From Fasciola hepatica (lineage: Eukaryota; Platyhelminthes; Trematoda; Plagiorchiida; Fasciolidae): DNA of 64,000 nucleotides. The DNA lies in assembly GCA_948099385.1 (NCBI GenBank), contig CANUEZ040000067.1, forward strand, positions 21,842,501-21,906,500. The letters are read 5' to 3'. The notes below the pieces were generated by a model. That model saw nothing but the letters and a program-made list of their open reading frames with translations. It was not told the origin of the DNA and made no database searches. A program made the translations under genes and the position numbers. Below, piece after piece: positions 54,544 to 64,000 of this stretch (its first letter is position 1; the number at the start of each line of letters is the position of its first letter).

Positions 54544-57500
54544 CATCCACCGAGCCCCCACGGGGACTCGAACCCGGGGTGAACGATTGTGAATCGAACA
54601 CCTCAACCACAAGGCTATCCGGGTTGGCTCTCAACGGTTTGCTGAACATCTACACTACATGATATAGCACCCTTCCGTCACTGGCTTTTGAACGGTAACA
54701 ACCCGCTTCCCACACAGCGATCGACTCCTATGATGGATGACTTCTATGTAGGGGCCTTAGTACAACGAACGCATTCCGTTATGAACAACCTACAGAGCTT
54801 GGTTATTATTTGCAATTGAGTAGTAGGAGATTAGATTTGTATATAATATGATTCATCATGCAGCTTGAACGCTCAACTCACCATTGAAAACGATGGAAGC
54901 ACTGTACAGCTGTTTCATCCTTGTTGGGAATCATCAGCAGTTCACACCCACCGAGCCCCCACGGGGACTCGAACCCGGGGTGAACGATTGTGAATCGAAC
55001 ACCTTAACCACAAGGCTATCCGGGTTGGCTCTCAACGGTTTGCTGAACATCTACACTACATGATATAGCACCCTTCCGTCAATGGCTTTTGAACGGTAAC
55101 AACCCGCTTCCCACACAGCGATCGACTCCTATGATGGATGACTTCTATGTAGGGGCCTAAGTACAACGAAGGCATTCCGTTATGAACAACCTACAGAGCT
55201 TGGTTATTATTTGCAATTGAGTAGTAGGAGATTAGATTTGTATATAATATGATTCATCATGCAGCTTGAACGCTCAACTCACCATTGAAAACGATGGAAG
55301 CACTGTACAGCTGTTTCATCCTTGTTGGGAATCATGAGCAGTGCACATCCACCGAGCCCCCACGGGGAATCGAACCCGGGGTGAACGATTGTGAATCGAA
55401 CACCTTAACCACAAGGCTATCCGGGTTGGCTCTCAACGGTTTGCTGAACATCTACACTACATGATATAGCACCCTTCCGTCACTGGCTTCTGAACGGTAA
55501 CAACCCGCTTCCCACACAGCGATCGACTCCTATGATGGATGACTTCTCTGTAGGGGCCTAAGTACAACGAAGGCATTCCGTTATGAACAACCTTCAGAGC
55601 TTGGTTATTATTTACAATTGAGTAGTAGGAGATTAGATTTGTATATAATATGATTCATCATGCAGCTTGAACGCTCAACTCACCATTGAAAACGATGGAA
55701 GCACTGTACAGCTGTTTCATCCTTGTTGGGAATCATCAGCAGTGCACATCCACCGAGCCCCCACGGGGAATCGAACCCGGGGTGAACGATTGTGAATCGA
55801 ACACCTTAACCACAAGGCTATCCGGGTTGGCTCTCAACGGTTTGCTGAACATCTACACTACATGATATAACACCCTTCCGTCACTGGCTTTTGAACGGTA
55901 ACAACCCGCTTCCCACACAGCGATCGACTCCTATGATGGATGACTTCTCTGTAGGGGCCTAAGTACAACGAAGGCATTCCGTTATGAACAACCTACAGAG
56001 CTTGGTTATTATTTGCAATTGAGTAGTAGGAGATTAGATTTGTATATAATATGATTCATCATGCAGCTTGAACGCTCAACTCACCATTGAAAACGATGGA
56101 AGCACTGTACAGCTGTTTCATCCTTGTTGGGAATCATCAGCAGTGCACATCCACCGAGCCCCCACGGGGACTCGAACCCGGGGTGAACGATTGTGAATCG
56201 AACACCTCAACCACAAGGCTATCCGGGTTGGCTCTCAACGGTTTGCTGAACATCTACACTACATGATATAGCACCCTTCCGTCACTGGCTTTTGAACGGT
56301 AACAACCCGCTTCCCACACAGCGATCGACTCCTATGATGGATGACTTCTATGTAGGGGCCTTAGTACAACGAACGCATTCCGTTATGAACAACCTACAGA
56401 GCTTGGTTATTATTTGCAATTGAGTAGTAGGAGATTAGATTTGTATATAATATGATTCATCATGCAGCTTGAACGCTCAACTCACCATTGAAAACGATGG
56501 AAGCACTGTACAGCTGTTTCATCCTTGTTGGGAATCATCAGCAGTTCACACCCACCGAGCCCCCACGGGGACTCGAACCCGGGGTGAACGATTGTGAATC
56601 GAACACCTTAACCACAAGGCTATCCGGGTTGGCTCTCAACGGTTTGCTGAACATCTACACTACATGATATAACACCCTTCCGTCAATGGCTTTTGAACGG
56701 TAACAACCCGCTTCCCACACAGCGATCGACTCCTATGATGGATGACTTCTATGTAGGGGCCTAAGTACAACGAAGGCATTCCGTTATGAACAACCTACAG
56801 AGCTTGGTTATTATTTGCAATTGAGTAGTAGGAGATTAGATTTGTATATAATATGATTCATCATGCAGCTTGAACGCTCAACTCACCATTGAAAACGATG
56901 GAAGCACTGTACAGCTGTTTCATCCTTGTTGGGAATCATGAGCAGTGCACATCCACCGAGCCCCCACGGGGAATCGAACCCGGGGTGAACGATTGTGAAT
57001 CGAACACCTTAACCACAAGGCTATCCGGGTTGGCTCTCAACGGTTTGCTGAACATCTACACTACATGATATAGCACCCTTCCGTCACTGGCTTCTGAACG
57101 GTAACAACCCGCTTCCCACACAGCGATCGACTCCTATGATGGATGACTTCTCTGTAGGGGCCTAAGTACAACGAAGGCATTCCGTTATGAACAACCTTCA
57201 GAGCTTGGTTATTATTTACAATTGAGTAGTAGGAGATTAGATTTGTATATAATATGATTCATCATGCAGCTTGAACGCTCAACTCACCATTGAAAACGAT
57301 GGAAGCACTGTACAGCTGTTTCATCCTTGTTGGGAATCATCAGCAGTGCACATCCACCGAGCCCCCACGCGGACTCGAACCCGGGGTGAACGATTGTGAA
57401 TCGAACACCTTAACCACAAGGCTATCCGGGTTGGCTCTGAACGGTTTGCTGAACATCTACACTACATGATATAACACCCTTCCGTCACTGGCTTTTGAAC

Positions 57501-57751
57501 GGTAACAACCCGCTTCCCACACAGCGATCGACTCCTATGATGGATGACTTCTCTGTAGGGGCCTAAGTACAACGAAGGCATTCCGTTATGAACAACCTAC
57601 AGAGCTTGGTTATTATTTGCAATTGAGTAGTAGGAGATTAGATTTGTATATAATATGATTCATCATGCAGCTTGAACGCTCAACTCACCATTGAAAACGA
57701 TGGAAGCACTGTACAGCTATTTCATCCTTGTTGGGAATCATCAGCAGTGCA
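54544..57751. repeat. Two copies of a 4-monomer (1604-bp) higher-order repeat
   Basis: n136-n138 and n140-n142 match marker for marker: CCTCAACC with CTATGTAGGGGCCTTAG and GAACGCATT; then CAGTTCACACCC with GTCAATGGC; then CATGAGCAG with GGAATCG, CTTCTGAACGG and CCTTCAGAG. Spacing is 1604 bp. The only difference I noticed in these three is ATAGC versus ATAAC in n137/n141. The fourth members (n139, n143) differ. The marker TTCACACCC recurs at n145, and GGAATCG/GGACCCG pairs at n129-n130 and n133-n134 share the 4-copy register. Confidence 0.87.
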
Positions 57752-58963
57752 CATCCACCGAGCCCCCACGGGGAATCGAACCCGGGGTGAACGATTGTGA
57801 ATCGAACACCTTAACCACAAGGCTATCCGGGTTGGCTCTCAACGGTTTGCTGAACATCTACACTACATGATATAACACCCTTCCGTCACTGGCTTTTGAA
57901 CGGTAACAACCCGCTTCCCACACAGCGATCGACTCCTATGATGGATGACTTCTCTGTAGGGGCCTAAGTACAACGAAGGCATTCCGTTATGAACAACCTA
58001 CAGAGCTTGGTTATTATTTGCAATTGAGTAGTAGGAGATTAGATTTGTATATAATATGATTCATCATGCAGCTTGAACGCTCAACTCACCATTGAAAACG
58101 ATGGAAGCACTGTACAGCTGTTTCATCCTTGTTGGGAATCATCAGCAGTTCACACCCACCGAGCCCCCACGGGGACTCGAACCCGGGGTGAACGATTGTG
58201 AATCGAACACCTTAACCACAAGGCTATCCGGGTTGGCTCTCAACGGTTTGCTGAACATCTACACTACATGATATAGCACCCTTCCGTCACTGGCTTTTGA
58301 ACGGTAACAACCCGCTTCCCACACAGCGATCGACTCCTATGATGGATGACTTCTCTGTAGGGGCCTAAGTACAACGAACGCATTCCGTTATGAACAACCT
58401 ACAGAGCTTGGTTATTATTTGCAATTGAGTAGTAGGAGATTAGATTTGTATATAATATGATTCATCATGCAGCTTGAACGCTCAACTCACCATTGAAAAC
58501 GATGGAAGCACTGTACAGCTGTTTCATCCTTGTTGGGAATCACCAGCAGTGCACATCCACAGAGCCCCCACGGGGACTCGAACCCGGGGTGAACGATTGT
58601 GAATCGAACACCTCAACCACAAGGCTATCCGGGTTGGCCCTCAACGGTTTGCTGAACATCTACACTACATGATATAACACCCTTCCGTCACTGGCTTTTG
58701 AACGGTAACAACCCGCTTCCCACACAGCGATCGACTCCTATGATGGATGACTTCTCTATAGGGGCCTAAGTACAACGAAGGCATTCCGTTATGAACAACC
58801 TACAGAGCTTGGTTATTATTTGCAATTGAGTAGTAGGAGATTAGATTTGTATATAATATGATTCATCATGCAGCTTGAACGCTCAACTCACCATTGAAAA
58901 CGATGGAAGCACTGTACAGCTGTTTCATCCTTGTTGGGAATCATCAGCAGTGCACATCCACAG

Positions 58964-59035
58964 AGCCCCCACGGGGACTCGAACCCGGGGTGAACGATTG
59001 TGAATCGAACACCCTAACCACAAGGTTATCCGGGT
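58964..59035 (-). tRNA. tRNA-like copy n147, box A variant with altered D stem
   Basis: AGGTTATCC changes G10 to A, and CCCTAACC changes A22 to G. The 10-25 pair becomes A-T and 13-22 becomes T-G, so the D stem still pairs while box A loses its G10. n153 (61370-61441) is an identical sister copy made by the 6-monomer duplication. Confidence 0.6.
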
Positions 59036-62000
59036 TGGCTCTCAACGGTTTGCTGAACATCTACACTACATGATATAACACCCTTCCGTCACTGGCTTTT
59101 GAACGGTAACAACCCGCTTCCCACACAGCGATCGACTCCTATGATGGATGACTTCTCTGTAGGGGCCTAAGTACAACGAAGGCATTCCGTTATGAACAAC
59201 CTACAGAGCTTGGTTATTATTTGCAATTGAGTAGTAGGAGATTAGATTTGTATATAATATGATTCATCATGCAGCTTGAACGCTCAACTCACCATTGAAA
59301 ACGATGGAAGCACTGTACAGCTGTTTCATCCTTGTTGGGAATCATCAGCAGTGCACATCCACCGAGCCCCCACGGGGACTCGAACCCGGGGTGAACGATT
59401 GTGAATCGAACACCTTAACCACAAGGCTATCCGGGTTGGCTCTCAACGGTTTGCTGAACATCTACACTACATGATATAGCACCCTTCCGTCACTGGCTTT
59501 TGAACGGTAACAACCCGCTTCCCACACAGCGATCGACTCCTATGATGGATGACTTCTCTGTAGGGGCCTAAGTACAACGAACGCATTCCGTTATGAACAA
59601 CCTACAGAGCTTGGTTATTATTTGCAATTGAGTAGTAGGAGATTAGATTTGTATATAATATGATTCATCATGCAGCTTGAACGCTCAACTCACCATTGAA
59701 AAGGATGGAAGCACTGTACAGCTGTTTCATCCTTGTTGGGAATCATCAGCAGTGCACATCCACCGAGCCCCCACGGGGACTCGAACCCGGGGTGAACGAT
59801 TGTGAATCGAACACCTTAACCACAAGGCTATCCGGGTTGGCTCTCAACGGTTTGCTGAACATCTACACTACATGATATAGCACCCTTCCGTCACTGGCTT
59901 TTGAACGGTAACAACCCGCTTCCCACACAGCGATCGACTCCTATGATGGATGACTTCTCTGTAGGGGCCTAAGTACAACGAACGCATTCCGTTATGAACA
60001 ACCTACAGAGCTTGGTTATTATTTGCAATTGAGTAGTAGGAGATTAGATTTGTATATAATATGATTCATCATGCAGCTTGAACGTTCAACTCACCATTGA
60101 AAACGATGGAAGCACTGTACAGCTATTTCATCCTTGTTGGGAATCATCAGCAGTGCACATCCACCGAGCCCCCACGGGGACTCGAACCCGAGGTGAACGA
60201 TTGTGAATCGAACACCCTAACCACAAGGCTATCCGGGTTGGCTCTCAACGGTTTGCTGAACATCTACACTACATGATATAACACCCTTCCGTCACTGGCT
60301 TTTGAACGGTAACAACCCGCTTCCCACACAGCGATCGACTCCTATGATGGATGACTTCTCTGTAGGGGCCTAAGTACAAGGAAGGCATTCCGTTATGAAC
60401 AACCTACAGAGCTTGGTTATTATTTGCAATTGAGTAGTAGGAGATTAGATTTGTATATAATATGATTCATCATGCAGCTTGAACGCTCAACTCACCATTG
60501 AAAACGATGGAAGCACTGAACAGCTGTTTCATCCTTGTTGGGAATCACCAGCAGTGCACATCCACCGAGCCCCCACGGGGACTCGAACCCGGGGTGAACG
60601 ATTGTGAATCGAACACCTCAACCACAAGGCTATCCGGGTTGGCTCTCAACGGTTTGCTGAACATCTACACTACATGATATAGCACCCTTCCGTCACTGGC
60701 TTTTGAACGGTAACAACCCGCTTCCCACACAGCGATCGACTCCTATGATGGATGACTTCTCTGTAGGGGCCTAAGTACAACGAAGGCATTCCGTTATGAA
60801 CAACCTACAGAGCTTGGTTATTATTTGCAATTGAGTAGTAGGAGATTAGATTTGTATATAATATGATTCATCATGCAGCTTGAACGCTCAACTCACCATT
60901 GAAAACGATGGAAGCACTGTACAGCTGTTTCATCCTTGTTGGGAATCACCAGCAGTGCACATCCACAGAGCCCCCACGGGGACTCGAACCCGGGGTGAAC
61001 GATTGTGAATCGAACACCTCAACCACAAGGCTATCCGGGTTGGCCCTCAACGGTTTGCTGAACATCTACACTACATGATATAACACCCTTCCGTCACTGG
61101 CTTTTGAACGGTAACAACCCGCTTCCCACACAGCGATCGACTCCTATGATGGATGACTTCTCTATAGGGGCCTAAGTACAACGAAGGCATTCCGTTATGA
61201 ACAACCTACAGAGCTTGGTTATTATTTGCAATTGAGTAGTAGGAGATTAGATTTGTATATAATATGATTCATCATGCAGCTTGAACGCTCAACTCACCAT
61301 TGAAAACGATGGAAGCACTGTACAGCTGTTTCATCCTTGTTGGGAATCATCAGCAGTGCACATCCACAGAGCCCCCACGGGGACTCGAACCCGGGGTGAA
61401 CGATTGTGAATCGAACACCCTAACCACAAGGTTATCCGGGTTGGCTCTCAACGGTTTGCTGAACATCTACACTACATGATATAACACCCTTCCGTCACTG
61501 GCTTTTGAACGGTAACAACCCGCTTCCCACACAGCGATCGACTCCTATGATGGATGACTTCTCTGTAGGGGCCTAAGTACAACGAAGGCATTCCGTTATG
61601 AACAACCTACAGAGCTTGGTTATTATTTGCAATTGAGTAGTAGGAGATTAGATTTGTATATAATATGATTCATCATGCAGCTTGAACGCTCAACTCACCA
61701 TTGAAAACGATGGAAGCACTGTACAGCTGTTTCATCCTTGTTGGGAATCATCAGCAGTGCACATCCACCGAGCCCCCACGGGGACTCGAACCCGGGGTGA
61801 ACGATTGTGAATCGAACACCTTAACCACAAGGCTATCCGGGTTGGCTCTCAACGGTTTGCTGAACATCTACACTACATGATATAGCACCCTTCCGTCACT
61901 GGCTTTTGAACGGTAACAACCCGCTTCCCACACAGCGATCGACTCCTATGATGGATGACTTCTCTGTAGGGGCCTAAGTACAACGAACGCATTCCGTTAT

Positions 62001-62973
62001 GAACAACCTACAGAGCTTGGTTATTATTTGCAATTGAGTAGTAGGAGATTAGATTTGTATATAATATGATTCATCATGCAGCTTGAACGCTCAACTCACC
62101 ATTGAAAACGATGGAAGCACTGTACAGCTGTTTCATCCTTGTTGGGAATCATCAGCAGTGCACATCCACCGAGCCCCCACGGGGACTCGAACCCGGGGTG
62201 AACGATTGTGAATCGAACACTTTAACCACAAGGCTATCCGGGTTGGCTCTCAACGGTTTGCTGAACATCTACACTACATGATATAGCACCCTTCCGTCAC
62301 TGGCTTTTGAACGGTAACAACCCGCTTCCCACACAGCGATCGACTCCTATGATGGATGACTTCTATGTAGGGGCCTTAGTACAACGAACGCATTCCGTTA
62401 TGAACAACCTACAGAGCTTGGTTATTATTTGCAATTGAGTAGTAGGAGATTAGATTTGTATATAATATGATTCATCATGCAGCTTGAACGCTCAACTCAC
62501 CATTGGAAACGATGGAAGCACTGTACAGCTATTTCATCCTTGTTGGGAATCATCAGCAGTGCACATCCACCGAGCCCCCACGGGGACTCGAACCCGAGGT
62601 GAACGATTGTGAATCGAACACCTTAACCACAAGGCTATCCGGGTTGGCTCTCAACGGTTTGCTGAACATCTACACTACATGATATAGCACCCTTCCGTCA
62701 CTGGCTTTTGAACGGTAACAACCCGCTTCCCACACAGCGATCGACTCCTATGATGGATGACTTCTCTATAGGGGCCTAAGTACAACGAAGGCATTCCGTT
62801 ATGAACAACCTACAGAGCTTGGTTATTATTTGCAATTGAGTAGTAGGAGATTAGATTTGTATATAATATGATTCATCATGCAGCTTGAACGCTCAACTCA
62901 CCATTGAAAACGATGGAAGCACTGTACAGCTGTTTCATCCTTGTTGGGAATCATCAGCAGTGCACATCCACCG

Positions 62974-63045
62974 AGCCCCCTAGGGGACTCGAACCCGGGG
63001 TGAACGATTGTGAATCGAACACCTTAACCACAAGGCTATCCGGGT
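62974..63045 (-). tRNA. tRNA-like copy n157, T-stem and acceptor junction variant
   Basis: CCCCCTAGGGG replaces CCCCCACGGGG. Positions 65 and 66 change and the 49-65 pair is lost, but the site becomes a perfect CCCCTAGGGG palindrome. Box B is intact. The spacer also has CCATTATG and ACATACAG, and the CCCTCAC allele. Confidence 0.6.
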
Positions 63046-63766
63046 TGGCTCTCAACGGTTTGCTGAACATCTACACTACATGATATAGCACCCTTCCCTC
63101 ACTGGCTTTTGAACGGTAACAACCCGCTTCCCACACAGCGATCGACTCCTATGATGGATGACTTCTCTGTAGGGGCCTAAGTACAACGAAGGCATTCCAT
63201 TATGAACAACATACAGAGCTTGGTTATTATTTGCAATTGAGTAGTAGGAGATTAGATTTGTATATAATATGATTCATCATGCAGCTTGAACGCTCAACTC
63301 ACCATTGAAAACGATGGAAGCACTGTACAGCTATTTCATCCTTGTTGGGAATCACCAGCAGTGCACATCCACAGAGCCCCCACGGGGACTCGAACCCGGG
63401 GTGAACGATTGTGAATCGAACACCTCAACCACAAGGCTATCCGGGTTGGCCCTCAACGGTTTGCTGAACATCTACACTACATGATATAACACCCTTCCGT
63501 CACTGGCTTTTGAACGGTAACAACCCGCTTCCCACACAGCGATCGACTCCTATGATGGATGACTTCTCTGTAGGGGCCTAAGTACAACGAAGGCATTCCG
63601 TTATGAACAACCTACAGAGCTTGGTTATTATTTGCAATTGAGTAGTAGGAGATTAGATTTGTATATAATATGATTCATCATGCAGCTTGAACGCTCAACT
63701 CACCATTGAAAACGATGGAAGCACTGTACAGCTGTTTCATCCTTGTTGGGAATCACCAGCAGTGCA

Positions 63767-64000
63767 CATCCACAGAGCCCCCACGGGGACTCGAACCCGG
63801 GGTGAACGATTGTGAATCGAACACCTCAACCACAAGGCTATCCGGGTTGGCCCTCAACGGTTTGCTGAACATCTACACTACATGATATAACACCCTTCCG
63901 TCACTGGCTTTTGAACGGTAACAACCCGCTTCCCACACAGCGATCGACTCCTATGATGGATGACTTCTCTATAGGGGCCTAAGTACAACGAAGGCATTCC
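63767..64000. repeat. Last, incomplete monomer (n159)
   Basis: The final copy is cut by the window edge at the spacer word AAGGCATTCC. It carries the right-end allele set (CACCAGCAG, CACAGAGCC, CCTCAACC, GGCCCTC, CTATAG), also found in n146, n152 and n158. Nothing suggests an array border. Confidence 0.9.

Larger units (their letters stand above)
58554..63365. repeat. Two copies of a 6-monomer (2406-bp) higher-order repeat
   Basis: n146-n148 and n152-n154 match: CACCAGCAG, CACAGAGCC, CCTCAACC and GGCCCTCAAC with CTATAG; then CACAGAGCC with CCCTAACC and AGGTTATCC; then ATAGC with GAACGCATT. n150 and n156 share AGCTATTT and CCCGAGGTG. The first type recurs at n158 (63366) in register and at n159. 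n155 and n157 differ from n149 and n151, so only part of the block is preserved. Confidence 0.78.
1..64000. repeat. 401-bp tandem satellite array with tRNA-like core
   Basis: The window is made only of head-to-tail copies of one 401-bp monomer. Using the word CATCCACC (or its variants) as anchor, copies start at 11+401n for n0-n20, then 8431+401(n-21) for n21-n109, 44119+401(n-110) for n110-n116 and 46925+401(n-117) for n117-n159. That gives 160 anchors, the last at 63767. The consensus has 187 G+C of 401. Within a monomer (offset from the anchor): +8 to +86 is the minus-strand tRNA-like element, +87 to about +259 is spacer, +260 to +309 is AT-rich with a TATA-like word, and +310 to +400 is the segment that lies 3' of the next tRNA-like element in the minus-strand sense. 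No unique DNA interrupts the array and neither border is present. The 401-bp length is close to two nucleosome repeats, which is only suggestive. Confidence 0.98.

Noticed and set aside
1..64000. CRISPR array
   Set aside because: Repeats are 401 bp and adjoin with no unique spacers.
1..64000. rDNA, 5S or spliced-leader array
   Set aside because: No rRNA, 5S internal control region or spliced-leader-like exon with donor site was recognised; the only RNA-like signature is the tRNA-type box A/box B pair.
1..64000. Entamoeba-type tRNA array
   Set aside because: Each unit lacks the AT-rich short tandem repeats between tRNA genes expected there, GC is higher and the tRNA-like stems are degenerate. 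Tandem design alone is not enough to name the organism.
1..64000. Transposon or SINE insertion within the array
   Set aside because: Register is kept throughout apart from three 1-bp deletions. No poly-A tail, target-site duplication or foreign insert was seen, though the monomer itself could have come from a SINE.

Overview
The whole window is one uninterrupted head-to-tail satellite array. A 401-bp monomer (about 46.6% GC, 17 CpG in the consensus) fills bases 1-64000, with 160 copies of the chosen anchor from 11 to 63767. The array runs off both ends. No protein-coding gene, rRNA, transposon, CRISPR array or unique flanking sequence was found. Adjacent copies usually differ by only a few substitutions, and the register shifts only three times, each by a 1-bp deletion.

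Each monomer carries one 79-bp tRNA-like element on the minus strand. It has recognisable RNA polymerase III box A and box B promoters and canonical class I tRNA spacing (72 nt without CCA). The anticodon loop reads CAC, which suggests a tRNA-Val-like origin, but the acceptor, anticodon and T stems contain mismatches. The first T4 run downstream lies about 63 nt past the tRNA-like 3' end, so each unit could in principle give a Pol III RNA of about 140 nt. The rest of the monomer is spacer, including a 50-bp segment of about 22% GC with a TATATAATA motif.

This points to a eukaryotic genome with tRNA- or SINE-derived satellite DNA. The species cannot be named from the sequence. The known parallels are tandem tRNA gene arrays such as those of Entamoeba, and tRNA-derived satellites and SINEs. 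The AT-rich short tandem repeats typical of Entamoeba arrays are absent.

Large-scale layout, numbering monomers n0-n159: the left part (about 1-13 kb) is rich in a CTGAACGG spacer allele and holds a 3-monomer higher-order repeat (2818-6426). The middle (13-43 kb) has another trimer (14045-16450) and a clear 7-monomer higher-order repeat (37303-42916). Bases 43.7-46.9 kb hold two of the three deletions, the most diverged monomer and a dimeric repeat. The right part (about 51.7-64 kb) has its own alleles and 4- and 6-monomer repeats. The pattern fits local amplification by unequal exchange or gene conversion. By eye the tRNA-like core is no more conserved than the spacer, so the sequence alone does not show that the copies are under selection.
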